NCBI GenBank assembly: GCA_036583965.1
Contig: JAZBQD010000006.1
Location: 676,496 to 740,495, forward strand
Direction of reading: 5' to 3'
DNA: 64,000 nucleotides
From: Prunella strophiata
Lineage: Eukaryota > Chordata > Aves > Passeriformes > Prunellidae
Shown piece after piece: positions 23,091 through 34,786 of the stretch. The position numbers were made by a program, and so were the translations under genes. The notes under the pieces were generated by a model. The model had not been told where the DNA came from. It was given only the letters and a program-made list of their open reading frames with translations, and did no database searches. Numbering within the stretch: the first letter of the stretch is position 1; each line of letters begins with the position of its first letter.

Positions 23091-23469
23091 CTTGGTTACC
23101 TGCATATATTCAGTTCACACACTCATGAAATTCATGAAAGAAGGACAAATGCTGGTGTCAGCCCCTGCAGTGGCACCAGCTGGAGCTGCCTGGCTGGGAG
23201 TGTCCCTGTGGGAAAGGACTTGGTGGACAGGGAGCTGGAGGCAGCCATATGCCCTGGCAGCAAGGAAGGCCAGGAGCACCCTGGGCTGTGTGACCAGGAG
23301 ATTGAGGTTATGGATTATCCAGGTTACTGTGCCTTGGTTTTGGTTCCTCAACACAGGAAAGATGTCTGTAAGCCTGAGCAGGTTTAGTGAAGGGTCTCCA
23401 AGGTGGAGCGGGAGCACCTTGCCTGGGAGGAGGCTGCAGAAGCTGGACTTGGATTAGATCCAGCCACAC

Positions 23470-23650
23470 CCACATTCCCTTCTGAGAAGTTTAGAAAGCC
23501 AGGGGGTCTTGGGTAGGTTTTGGGGATGTTGGAGGTCCTTTCTGTACTTTATATCTCAAAAGAAGCTTCTGTAATAAACTTTGTTTGAAGGTCACACTCT
23601 GCCCACAATGAGGGGAGCACTGCAGGAGGACACTGCGTGACCGGGGACCA
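23470..23650 (+). mobile_element. Possible LTR fragment with AATAAA
   Basis: 'ctgtaataaactttg' near 23570 has the AATAAACT form usual at avian LTR R/U5 borders. Boundaries were not found. Confidence 0.3.
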
Positions 23651-23793
23651 GTGATGAGCACTGGGAGCACTGGGAACCCTGTCATGTCTCCCAGTTGCCT
23701 CAGTTCAGCTTCCCACTTTGAGTGGGGGCTGTGTGGATCCCTGTGGTTTTAGGGTATGGCTACAAGCAGCAAGGGTTTGATTGACAGCTGGCA

Positions 23794-23799
23794 TTTATT
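23794..23799 (-). promoter_or_regulatory. Polyadenylation signal of the lipoxygenase gene
   Basis: Plus-strand tttatt is AATAAA on the minus strand, 254 bases past the stop at 24053. The implied 3' UTR is short and contains a GGTGCTGGG-type degenerate tandem repeat at about 23815-24040. Confidence 0.6.
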
Positions 23800-24052
23800 G
23801 GGGAGAGGAAAATGGAGTGGGGGGTGCTGAGGGTGCTGGGGCGTAGATGCTGGAGATCTCCAGGTGTGGGGTTGCTGGGGTTGTCCAAGTGCAGGATGCT
23901 GGGTGACAAGGGTGTTTGGGATGGCCAAGTAAAGGGCGCTGGGAGTGCTGGGTGTACTGGATATCCAGATCCTGGTGGTTCTGTCTGTTGGGGGTGCCCA
24001 GGTGCAGGGTGCTGGGAGTGCTGGCGGTGCTGAGCGGGTGCAGCTTCTGTGC

Positions 24053-27000
24053 TCAGATGGAGATGCTGTTCTCCGTCTCCAGTGGGTTCAGGTAGTTGTA
24101 TCTCAGCTCAGCCAGGTGGTTCCTCTCCTCAATCTGGTCCCGGATCTCCTCCAGCCGCCCTTGGAAGGCCCGAATGAGCCGCCGGGGTTCTGCCTCTGTG
24201 AACCACTCCTCCGGGTACTGTCCCAGGAGCCTCTGGGGGGAGACAGGGACATGGACCCTTCAGCTTCAACCCCTTGGTGCTGTTCGGGGGTTCTCTGGCA
24301 CCCTGGTAGGTGTGGAGCAATGGTGGCTGTCCCCCAAGCTTGGTGACACCAAAGGTGGTGACATCCACCCTTGTGGGCACCTCTTGCAGTTCCCCAGGCC
24401 CACAGAGCTGTTTGGGGAGGCACATGGGGACTCTAGGGCCAGACTCACCCTGTCCTTGAGTTGGGAGCTGAGGAGAATGAGAGCCACCAGGATGTTGGCA
24501 GTGGTGGCCACCTCAGGAATGGTGTCGAGGAAGTGCTGGAGGAAGGCCCGGCCCTTCTCGCAGGGTGGTGGGTGGCGCATGGAGGATGGGGCGTTGGGGA
24601 CGAAGGCCCCCAGATCATACTGCAGGGGGAAAGATCACTGCAGAGAACATCCCCCCAAAACAGCAATGGGATGAGTGGGAACATCCTCCCAAAACAGTGA
24701 GGGGACAGGTGGGAACATTCTTAGGCACAAAGAGGGGGCAGATGGGAACATCTCAGCATGGCAAGGGAGATGGATGGGGACATCTCCTCCAGTATGAAGA
24801 GGGGATGGATGGGGACATCCTTCTGGCATGGAAACCCATTGGATGGGGATATAGGGTGAGGACATCCTTCCAATATGGAGATAGGATGGATGGGGACATC
24901 CTTCTGGCATGTAGAGAGGTGTGACATAGACATTGGTTCAGGATGGGGACATCCTTCCTGTGCATAGAGGAGTCGGAGGGGACATGTCCCCAGCACGGCT
25001 CGAGGACACCTGGGGATATCCTTTGGGTCCCTGGCCTATGTCCCACCTGCCCATTGTTGACAGCTGCGTGCTGCGCCGAGCAGGTGAACATCACCATGGT
25101 GAGGAACTTGATGAGCTCTACCACTGTCTGCAGCGACGAGGGAATACCTGGGTGGGGATGGGACAGCCAAGAGCCTCAGGGACCTGCCTGTTCCCTGCCT
25201 CCCCTGGGGACATCCTGTGGCAGCCACAGGTGTGCTACCTGAGGAGGTCCTTCCCAGGAAGCCATTGGTGAAGATGTCCATCACCCAGGCCTGCAGCTCG
25301 GTGTCCCCGCTCACCGCTGCATCCCCAGCATAGTAGAATGTCACAATGCCGGTGACAAAGCTGCCATAGGGACAAGGTGATTGTGAGATCCTGGGGCACG
25401 CCAGGACCACCCTCCACCTCCCAAAACTAGTCTCACCTCTCAATGGCTTCCCAGAGGCTCATCCCATCATCTCGGTAGTGGTAGTTGGGGACATGAGTCA
25501 TGCCACGGTGGCGGATGTCATCGGGGAGGCACAGGGATGTGTAGGTCACCTGCTCCAGGCCTCGCTGCACCACCAGCAGCAGCCCCTCATAGGTCACCCC
25601 GGACCCCTGGGAGGAGGGCCACCCATGGTTGGGGAAGGCAGGAGGTGCCAGGCTTCAATGTCCCCCAGTGCTCCCAGTATAGCCCAGTACCCCATACTGC
25701 TCCCAGGGTACAAGTACTCCAAGTACACACCCAGTGCCCCTGGTACTCCCATATACCCCAATGCTCTCCAGTGTCCTCCACACCATGTTCTCTAATGTCT
25801 CCCAGGTCTTTCATGCTTCCTAGTGCCCCCAGTACACTACAGTGCTCCCCAGCAATTCTAGTACACCCAGTGTTCCCAGTACACGCCAGTACTCCACATT
25901 GGTCCCAGTAGCACCCCAGTACCCCAGAGTGTTTCCAGTAGACCCCAAGGCTCCCAGGAGACCCCAGTGCCCCCAGCAGAATCCAATACCTCCAGTGCCC
26001 CCAGGGGACCCCAGCACTGCTAAGACTCCAGTGCCCTCCAGTGTCCCAGTGAACTCCAATAGACCCCCAGTGTCCCCAGAACACCCATGTGCCTCCCAAT
26101 ACCCCAGAGCATTCAGTGCCCCAGCAGAGCCCAGTGGTCTCAGTCCTCAGGGCTCACCTTGTCAATGAGGCCACCCCGGTTTATGAGGACACTGCGGGCC
26201 AAGGTGTTGATGTGCAGTGTGAAGTGGAAGTGGGGCATGAGGAGCTGAGGGAGGAACAAACACCTGTCAGGTGATCAGGGACCCCTTCATGGAGCTGGGG
26301 GGCTGTCAGGTGGGGTATAACTGCCCTCAGATCTGGGGGCGGGGAGCAGCAGGTGGCCCTGAGGGGGGACCTTACCTTGAAGAGAGGGTGACAGGTGGGC
26401 AGGTGGCGCAGGGTGGCAATGGCGAAGACTTCCCCAAACAGGTGGGTCCTCAGCAGGTGGGTGAGGAGCTGGTGGCTATAGAAGTCAGCGTTGCGCACCC
26501 AGGTCTTGGCCAACAGCCAGTCCCACTCATCATCACTCGGCAGGAAGATGGGGCTGCAGGGTCCTGGTGTTTGGCTGAGCTGTGGGACACCACACAGTGG
26601 TCTAGGACCATTGCCACCCTCCTGATAGCAGGATTTAGGGTGGGACATCCCTACCTGGATGGCGATGGGGCGCAGGAGCCCATCGGTGCCTTGGTGAAGC
26701 AGGCAGAGCGGGGCCGCTATGTACTGCTGTCGCCCGTAAATGGTGTCGGTTGGGATGTCCTCCAGCACCTTGTAGTCCACAAGGAAAATCCGACCTTCTT
26801 GCAGCTCCTTGCCCAGGTCAGTGCCACCTCCCAGTGAGCCAGCGACCATCTCTGGTGTCACTGGGAATTTGAGCGGCAGCGTGGTGCAGCGATGGATGAT
26901 GATGGGGTTGTTGCCATTGAGGAACTGGGAACCGAAGAAGTCATCTTCTTGCCAGTGCTTGGCCACATACTCAGGGACTAAGGGGATGGTCAGACATCAG

Positions 27001-28374
27001 CACCCACTTACCCACCCTCCAGGCACATCTTGTGAAGCCTTGAGTGATGCAGGGGGAAGGGCAGGGGACAACACACAAGGCACCCACCAATGTCCCTGCC
27101 CTGTGTCCGGGAGAAGATCGTGCGCATCTCATCCAGGCTGTTCCAGGAGCTGCGTCTCAGTAGGAACCCTGACAGAAAGTGGGAGGCCCCTCTACAGGGC
27201 ATAGGGGGGACCTCAGCACACTTCTTGCTTTCTCTGGCCCCTTTCCCTGCCATCACTCAGGTCCTCCATGGCCTCAGAGAACTGCTTACTGGAAGATGAG
27301 GAAACCAGTGAAGTTGTTGGCCCTGATGCGGGAGAACTGGATGTTGGAGTCCAGCTCGAAGATGGAGTCCACATTGAGGCAACGGGGCCAGCCCTGGGCG
27401 AAGTTCTTCCACCTGAGCGGGGGGGGGGGGGGGGGGGGGGGAAATGGGAGCCAGACATCAGCATCACTGCTGACCAGCCCACCTAGCCAAAGCAGACCTT
27501 GTCCCCATGTCCTTGCTGTCACCGGTAAGCCTCCTGCCGTGCTGCCAGCTCCCGATGACGATGTTCCTTGAGGATCTGCAGCTTGTCATCCACCACCTTC
27601 TTCCCTAGAAAGAAGGGGGGTGTCAAAAGTCGGATCTCTGGCCATCAGAGGAGGATGGGGGAAGGGTGGGTCCTACCTGAGCCCTCTCGCACCTCCACCG
27701 TGGTGACCCCCTCCAGCCACTGGTAGCAGGGGAAGCGATAGAGGGTTCCATTGGGGGCTGTCACCCGGACATCCTTGCAGAACCAGGCATCCTCCAGGAA
27801 GAGCCGCCACTTATGCAGGCGGATGAGGACAATGGGGCCCAAGTCCTGCCCACAGTGCACAGACAGGCTCCTCTCCTGGAGAGGAGGAAATGGCTTCTGG
27901 GGAAATGGGCAGATGTCCTGTGGTGGCACCAGGGACACCAGCAGAGAAGGGGCGCAAAGCATCCCCACATTACCTCCAGGATCCTTATCCTCCATCATCC
28001 CCTCAAAGTCCTTTTCCTCCATCCTACCAGAACACCATTCCTCCAATACCCCCAGGACCACTACCCACCATCCTCTCCAGATTTTTTTCCTCTAGACCCT
28101 GGAACCCCTTTCTTCCATCTCCCTCAAATCCCTTCTCACCATCCCCTTGTATCCCCAGGACAGTTCCTGCAGCCCCTCATGTCCCCAGGACAGCTTTACC
28201 ACCCCTTGTGCCTTTTGTCCCTATCCCTATCCCCACCTTTCCTGGCAGGAACAAGAAGGAGACGGTGGTCTGGCGGCTCTCGCCATAGCTGCCCACCAAG
28301 GTGATGGAGATGGAGTTGTTGGTCCCAGCTTCCACCATGTCACCTGTTGCCACTGTCACCTTGTAGGTGGCCAT
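24053..28374 (-). CDS. Arachidonate lipoxygenase, ALOX15B/ALOX12B/ALOXE3 type, 13 coding exons
   Basis: Non-haem iron dioxygenase that inserts O2 into polyunsaturated fatty acids; cytosolic or membrane-associated. Coding exons: 28237-28374, 27677-27875, 27523-27604, 27290-27412, 27088-27168, 26655-26977, 26376-26579, 26158-26244, 25437-25606, 25239-25360, 25047-25147, 24449-24619, 24053-24232. All introns are GT-AG and phases match except exon 4 to 5. Start [17 protein letters not shown]2 domain about residues 1-112 ([17 protein letters not shown]). Catalytic domain markers: [39 protein letters not shown]. Iron ligands: the two His of HQLLTH (about 359, 364), H and N of QHAAVN (about 544, 548), and C-terminal Ile of ENSISI. 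Total about 667 residues, normal for the family. Exon 4 to 5 needs either an alternative acceptor (27191) or has a one-base shift near 27285-27300. Subfamily and stereochemistry are not decided. Confidence 0.92.
24640..24960. repeat. Degenerate ~50-bp minisatellite in lipoxygenase intron 12
   Basis: About six imperfect units built on 'gatggggacatccttctggcatg' style words. It is intronic, and frames across it are artefacts. Confidence 0.7.
25650..26140. repeat. CCAGTGCTCCCAGT-type degenerate array in lipoxygenase intron 8
   Basis: Lies between the exons at 25437-25606 and 26158-26244. It consists of short, drifting units containing 'cccagt', 'ctcccagtac' and 'ccccagtg'. The same core recurs at 37840-38180 and, much tidier, at 53835-55315. 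Confidence 0.7.
27420..27441. repeat. Poly-G run (about 21 bases) in lipoxygenase intron 3
   Basis: An uninterrupted G run sits seven bases from the exon 4 acceptor. On the coding strand it is the poly-C part of the polypyrimidine tract. Such runs are error-prone in sequencing. Confidence 0.85.
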
Positions 28375-28554
28375 GACAAGCTGCAGTGATGTCTTGGAGA
28401 TGCCTTCAGAGAAGAGTGAGGGGCTGTGGGATGCAAGCCTGCTGTTTTGGGTGATTTGGATGTCGCAACCCCCATGGCCGTTGTGTGAGTGGGTGACAGG
28501 TCCTTCCTCCTCAGGGAGGTGTTATCAGATCACCACTACTGGCCAGCGTACATC

Positions 28555-28790
28555 TGATCTCAACTGGTGTGGCCACAGGGACATTACCCAAGTGATAGCC
28601 CTGGGGGCGGCTGTGGGAACATTACCCAAGAAATGGCCCTGGGCATGGCCACAGGGACATTACCCAAGTGATGGCCCTGTGGGTGGCCATGGGGACATTA
28701 CCCAAGCGATGGCCCTGTGGGTGACCGTGGGCACATTACCCAAGAAACCAGTCCATGTTCCTGGCTATGGGAACATGAGCCAAGTGATGG
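28555..28790. repeat. ~50-bp minisatellite upstream of the lipoxygenase start
   Basis: Five imperfect units share 'gggacattacccaa' followed by 'gatggccctg'. The array sits about 180 bases 5' of the ATG, inside or next to the presumed promoter/5' UTR. Confidence 0.75.
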
Positions 28791-29049
28791 TCCCAGGGGT
28801 GGTCTGAGCCAAAGGAGGGGCATTCACTGCAGGCCAGGAGCTTCATGTGTCCCCACCCAGAGTCTGCTCTGTCACAAACATCCCCAGCTGCCACTGGCAG
28901 GCAGGAAACAGCAGCGCCAATCGCAGGCCCGCAGGTGGCTCTGGGGGCCAGGCCGTAGCAGAGCAGCACCATCAGTGGTTCCAGCGCTGGGTGTGGGGGC
29001 ACTCCTGGGGGGTGGTGAGGGGTGAGTGGGACCCCCAGCACCGGAACAC

Positions 29050-30127
29050 CCCTGAACTGGCGTTCCTGGGAACCTCGGAACCGCTATTGCCTGAAACCGT
29101 GACACCCCTGAGCCCCACATTCCTGCGCACCAAGACTCCCCTGCACCCCACTGCCTGGCCCTAGCACCACTCTCCATCCTCTTTCCCAGCCATTCCACCT
29201 CTCCCAGCCCCCAGCCTCTCCCTTTCCCTTGAACCTGACACCCCGTGCCCATTCCTGCCTTTCCCAGTCCCCAAACCCTCCTTTCCTCAACACTGGCAAT
29301 GCCCTGAACCCTCCTTCCTGGTGATCTTGCCTCTCCTCACCCTTATCCCCACCTTTCCTTACCCTGGCACCCCCTTGAACTGCAATTCCCAGCACTGGAA
29401 ACCCTGAACTGCAATTCAAGTCACCAAGATGGTCTGATCCACCATTCCATGCACAGAGCAACCCTGAAGCCCCTTTCCTAGCCACCCCATCTCTCCAGCC
29501 TCCACACCCTCTTTTTCCTTCGTCCTGGGACCCTCTGCACCTCCATTCCTGCCTTTCTCCTTTTCTTAACACTGGGGACTCCCTTAGCCCCCCTCCCCAG
29601 CTGTCTTGGCTCTCCTTAACCCATGACTCACCTTTGCTCCACACCCCTTGAACCTCCCATCCTACTTCTCCCAGTCCCTGTACACCCTATTTTCTTGACC
29701 TTGGGACTGCTCTGAATCCTCATTCCTGTGCACTGGACCCATCCCCCTGCATCCCCAACCCCAGTACTGACACCCCCTGCACCAACTTCTCCACACCACC
29801 CTGAACCCCCTTTTATGGCACTGGGGTCCCTATTCTGCACCCTTATCCTCCACTAATACCCCCCTGCACTCCCTTTCCTGGCCATCTCATTGTTACCAGT
29901 CCCTAGCATTCCCCTTTTCCTTGACTCTGGGACCTGGATCCTTGTTCCTGCCTTTCCCAGCCTCCAGACCCCCTGTTCTTTCACACTGAGGACCTCCAGG
30001 TCATCCATTCCTGGCTAACTCATGTCTCCCCACCCTGTGACTCCCCTTTCCTTGAAACTGGGGAATACTGGACAGCCTTTCCTGGGCACAAGAACATCCT
30101 GGAATCCCCTCTACCAGACCCTGCTCC
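29050..30127. repeat. Degenerate long-unit tandem array (about 1 kb, continued at 30671-30800)
   Basis: Units of roughly 60-110 bases share 'ttcctggcc', 'cttgac..tgggac', 'ccctgaacc' and 'cctttcccag'. The same pattern resumes after the LTR at 30134-30664, so the LTR inserted into the array. A related, reverse-oriented stretch is at 33130-33470. Confidence 0.6.
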
Positions 30128-30133
30128 CCCTTG

Positions 30134-30664
30134 TGAGAAACAACACTCGCTTTTAAAACTTTAAAGGTTTATTAAACCTTAACAAAACACAACAAAGGAC
30201 TGAATAAGGAAAAAGGCCAGCACGGAGAGCATATGACTACGTCCCGTGTGCTCATCTACACAGTGGCTGCTCCCCGTTTTACACCCCTGGGGGTTTGCAT
30301 CAGCCAACCTTGGCCCCCCCAAAGTCTGTCAGGCAACTCTTCTTTGCCGCCCGTTGGTGGATATTGCTTTTTTGTAACTTGACTGGAGGTCAGGTGTTGT
30401 CATGGCACGTCCCCCCAGCGACAAACCCGTCCCTATCCCCTATTGCCCCATGCCAGGGGCGCAGGTACACGCCCTCCCTCCAGGCGTCTTTCACAACCCA
30501 GGCTGTCTGGTGGCAACAATACCGAGGGGGGAAAGGGGACTGTGGGGGGGAACAGAGGATGTCTAGACAACAAATCACAATAACATAATTATATATTAAT
30601 AACATATAAATAATATTAATCTCTTAATTGTAAGAGCCAACTATTGTGTTACTCATCTATAACA
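30134..30664 (-). mobile_element. Solo LTR, 531 bp, 6-bp TSD CCCTTG
   Basis: Plus-strand ends are TGAGAAACAAC and ATCTATAACA. The reverse strand carries AATAAA near 30170, so the LTR points left. CCCTTG occurs at 30128-30133 and again at 30665-30670. A 6-bp duplication is usual for class II (ERVK-like) avian elements. No internal genes remain. Confidence 0.9.
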
Positions 30665-30789
30665 CCCTTGAAACCGTCTTCCCCAGCAATGTGTACACCG
30701 TGCACCCCCTTATCCTGCATCAGTCCCTCCCAGCACCCTCTTTCCTGACTATCCAAACTCTCCCCACCCCCAGCCCCCCCTTTCCTTGG

Positions 30790-31290
30790 CTCTGGGACCC
30801 CCAGACCTCCTAAGTCCCTGTGTTCCCCCAGTTCACCACTCTCTGCACTTCCTGGGGTGAGGCTGAGCATGTGGAATGTGGGAAGTGGGAATTTGGGAGA
30901 GGAATTTGGAACTGTGAAGCATCGGGTTGGGATTTCTCCTTCCTCTCCTCACCATCCCGTGCTTCCCAGAGCCAGATTCCCAATCCGTCTGGAATCTCAA
31001 GGTGGTGTTGGATCACTGTGTCTGTCATCACTGCCAGCATCATCATCCTAATTGGATTTGGTGTCCTGGTAACACCCTGAGTTAGGTTGGAAAAGCAGCA
31101 CAGCGGCATTCTGAGGATCCCTCACCACAAGTGCTGGTCCCACTCCAGGTTTTCTATCCTTGTTCAAACCCCACGAATTGCTAGCCCAGCCCCACAGATC
31201 CCATCCCTGTCCCATGAATCCTCATCACAGCCCAACGGATCCCATCCCATTCCCACAGACCCCCATCAGAGAATGAAGTATTATAATTTA
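30790..31290. other. No firm gene; short frame with a hydrophobic tail
   Basis: A plus-strand frame ending at 31080 closes with a hydrophobic stretch (W-C-W-I-T-V-S-V-I-T-A-S-I-I-I-L). It lacks a start context, splice partners or a family match, so I do not call a gene. Confidence 0.3.
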
Positions 31291-31850
31291 TGACTTAAAC
31301 ATTTTCATGAAGGACTTTTGCCTATTATAGCAAAACTATTACAAAAGCTGTGTAGGCCTCCTGACTTAAGCCCTATGGCAGATCACTCATGAAGATAAGA
31401 TAAAGTAACAACTCAGGGCTGGGGCATTCACAGAGCACAAGCTTAATACCTTCAGGGTGGAGGTTGCAGCCCCAGGGCTGCAGCCCCATAAACTGACAGA
31501 CTCGAACAGACCCTCGGAGCGTAGTGATATAAGGAACTTATAATTAAATTTATAATTTGCTCTATAGTCAAGTATGTTAAAAACAGATAGTTCTTACTTC
31601 ATCCCAAGAGGACTTTGCTTCTTTGCTACCATAAACAAGACTTTGTGCATTCGTTTAAAACTGATAAGCAGGAAAAAACTGGATCTGTAGTTTGGACTAT
31701 GGCCAGAAGCCTTGGAAAACAGGTATATAACCAGAGTCTGCTCTGTTTGGATATACATGCTTGGTGAAAATATTCCCCGTGTGTCCAGCACTGTAATAAA
31801 CATACCTGCTTCACAATTATTTAATGGTTGTGGAATTCTTATTCCACATG
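31290..31850 (+). mobile_element. Probable solo LTR
   Basis: A TATA box (GGTATATAACC) at about 31720-31730 is followed about 65 bases later by GTAATAAACATACC and a short tail ending near ATTCCACA (31848). The order U3-TATA-AATAAA-U5 is that of an LTR. The start near 31290 is a guess and no duplication was matched. Confidence 0.55.
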
Positions 31851-32290
31851 TCAATAGGGTGGGGGGAAAAGGCTTTGGGTCTGTGTTGGAAAAACCTCTG
31901 GCCAGAGGCACAGTGACTGCCCACCCTACACTGTGCAGAGAAGCCCAGCTGAGGAGCCTCTTCACCCAGGAAGAACACTGTATCCATGTGAAGGACAGCA
32001 GAGGGGGTGTCATGGCCCATCAAAGCCCTCCCAAAGGGGTCCTCAGACCCTGCACCAGAGCACTTCAGCATGATGCAGCAGACCCTCAGAGTTGCAAGGA
32101 ACAGTGTCAAACTGGCCCCCTGCATAGGAGGCACGTGGGCATTCCCACCTGGCCCAAAGTGTGTATTAGTCCACGGGATTCTATACTTTTTGGTGTGGTG
32201 TGGCATGGTGGGGCCAGCGGGGGACCCCTACCACCAAGAAGACCAGATGGAAGGGAACAAGGAGACCTCGTTGGGACCCTCAGATAGGTA
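31850..32290. other. No gene recognised
   Basis: Mixed sequence downstream of the probable LTR. It could be an internal ERV leader remnant, but no primer-binding site or gag-like frame is supported. Confidence 0.3.
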
Positions 32291-32299
32291 ATATGCTCC

Positions 32300-32795
32300 A
32301 CCTAAAAAAGGTGAAGGAGAAAAAGGGAGAAGAGAAAGAAAAAAAGAGAGTAGGAGGGGAGGGGGGAGAGGGGAGGGGGAGGGGAGGGAGTGGATGGGAA
32401 GGGGAGAGGGAGGGGAGGGGAGGGAGGGGAGGGAGGGAGGGGGAGGGGAGGGGAGGGGAGGGGAGGGGGGAGGAAAGGAAAAAGGGGGAAAAAGGAAAGG
32501 AAAGGGGAAGGAAGGAAAAGGAAAGGGGAAAGGGAAGGAGGGGAAGGAAGGGAAAGGGAAAGGGAAAGGAAAGGAAAAGGAAAGGAAGGAAAGGAAAGGA
32601 AAGGAAAGAAAGGAAAGGGAAGGAAGGGAAAGGAAAAGGAAAGGAAAGGAAAGGGAAAGCAGTTAAATGTAAATACACATTCCCGACCTGCACAAGTCAA
32701 CCTTACTTCACTTCCTTCCTTCCCTTCCCCTCCCTTCCCTTCCCTTCCGGAACTTCCCTTCCCTTCTCTTTCCTTTTTTTCTTTTCTTTTTGCCA
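32300..32795. repeat. Purine tract (GGGGA/GGAAA) followed by a pyrimidine tract
   Basis: About 360 bases of pure plus-strand purine (32300-32660) are followed, after a 40-base spacer, by a roughly 90-base run of cttcc/ttccc (32705-32795). The second can pair with parts of the first. The very long KGKERKGK-type and FPFPS-type frames are artefacts of the repeat. Confidence 0.9.
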
Positions 32796-33129
32796 ACATC
32801 TAACCTCATTTGGTTTTAAACACATTTTTTTGATGTATTTTGAACCTTCAAAGTTCTCACTGTTTTATACACAGAGGCTTAATTTTTCGTTTCTTTTCTT
32901 GGCTTAAACTGAATTGTAACTCCCCCCCATTCCCATGGATCCCACCAGCCCTGTCTCCCCCCACTCTCCCTGCCCTGGTTGTGTTGGATCCGCAGTGTCT
33001 CCAGGTGACAGGAAGCTGGGGGCACTCACCGATCTGGGTGTGGGAATCCCAAAGTTCCAGCTTGACTCTGGCCCTGCTCTAATGCAGTCCCATCCAGATA
33101 CCCCAAACCCATGAAATGGGGGAACCCTG

Positions 33130-33470
33130 GACCAGGCTCTGATAGTGTCACAAACAGGAAAGACAAGGAGTGGAGAAATGAGGAGCTTTGAGGAGTCTAA
33201 GGAGTCCCAGAGTCAAGGAAAAGGGAGAATATGAGAGGGGAGAGGTGGGAGGGTAGGGAAAGGGGATGCAGGTGGATATTGGTCCAGGACAGAGGCCTGC
33301 AAGATCTCAAGGGAGTCCCAGAGTTAAGGTAAAGGAGTGCAGTGACTTGGAGAGGTGGGACATAGAGTAGAGGGGTCTCCAGTGTCTGGAAAAGGAGGCT
33401 CACAGGGTGGAGAGACCTGTAATCACTGGGAAGGGGAGTGCAGGGGGTCCCTGGTCTGAAGGAAATGACA
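33130..33470. repeat. Reverse-oriented piece of the 29-30 kb degenerate array
   Basis: Words such as 'gagtcccagagt..aagg' repeat at about 90-110-base spacing and are the reverse complement of those in 29050-30800. Confidence 0.5.
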
Positions 33471-33483
33471 TCCAGGAAAGGTA

Positions 33484-33890
33484 GGATCTGGCAGCACTTT
33501 GCACATTGTAAAGGAAAGAGGATTGCCCCTTGAATGTGGTGCAAATACAAGTTTCCACAAGTTTCAGGGGCAAGCTCCAGGCAAGCTCATTGGCCTGGCA
33601 CAATTCTCTGTGCAAGATGTAGCCGAGAAGCTTTCTGCCTGGATTCAGATGACGAGAGAGACTGAATGTGGTGGTATGTAGTGCTTAGAAGGAAAGTGCA
33701 TTGCCCAGGTCTGTTTTGGCAGAAGAAATGCTTAGGAGCACTTCCCTGCTGGCACAGCATTCTGTGTGAGAACAGACGAGGATTTGCCTCCATCAGAATG
33801 AAAACGTGACAGTTTCAAAAGAGGAAGAACGAGGCTGCAGAGCACTGGGCTGGTGTGTGCAGTGTACTGGCTGCCAGAGGAGCAAGGCTG
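33484..33890 (-). repeat. Left arm of a ~406-bp inverted repeat
   Basis: This is the reverse complement of 35707-36112 with roughly 95% identity by eye. Translation of the two arms in the matching frame gives the same peptide (M-H-R-E-L-C-Q-A-N-E-L), but there is no sign of a gene. Confidence 0.9.
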
Positions 33891-34786
33891 ACACTTGCCT
33901 GCCAAATTCGCATTTGCAGTTGTAAGTGGGAAGTTCAAAGACAAAGCTTCTTCAAAGACAAGTGCTCTCCTGGCTTGGCCCCATTTGTGTTGGGAGCAGT
34001 TCAGGGAAGAGCTTCCGCTGTGGATCCTGGCTCTGGAGACTGACAGAAGGTGATCCTGCATGTAGCAGAGAAGAAAGAGGGATTGTTGCATCGTTGGCTG
34101 TGCAGTTTATAGGCTGAAAAAGAAAAGGCAATTTCAGCATGGCCTCTTTCTTTTGGGACTTTTTCTGTGCAATCAGCCACTCAACGTGTAACTCACACCC
34201 ACTGAACTGCATCCACCTCCCTGGAGATATGCGCTTTCCTTCAAGCTCTATGTACCATCTATGTACCTCTCACTGTCACAGATTCCAAACCCCTTCAAAA
34301 TGTACAGCAGCTGCTTGCAAAGTAAAAGTCCTAGAATGAAAAGCCAATGCTGGCTTTCATAGTCTCTTTGCAGTCTGTAAACTACACAAAATGCATTAGT
34401 GATTTCGCACTTTCCTTCTCAACTCTATGTATAGCATCAGCACATTCTCTCAAAGTGGCAGAGTCCATTATTACAGTGAAGTTGCAGTTACTTCTGAGAG
34501 ATGTGACAGGACAGAAAGCATTTGCTGCACTTGCCTCTTCCCTGGGAAACCTGATACTCAAGCACAACCACTTTCACACACCTTCGGTGTTGCTGAGTAC
34601 ATGCAGCTAGAGGTCACAGAGAAGGAAGGAAATGTCAGGGCCATTTCTCCTAGCAGCGTTTAAGTTGTGCACAACACACTTGGGACCATTTACCTCCTTT
34701 TAACATATATGGACTGTCACATTTTTCACTCTTGCATTTTTGTTGCCAACTTTCAGCAGCTGCTCCTGTCAAATAGACTGTAGAAG

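Noticed and set aside
30820..31080. Possible MHC-like transmembrane exon (also 62793-63107)
   Set aside because: Only a hydrophobic run and a shared 'ggtggtgttggat' start are visible. No immunoglobulin-like exon, cysteines or splice pattern was found near either.
32200..32907. Lys/Gly/Arg-rich 235-codon frame
   Set aside because: It is the translation of a pure purine tract.
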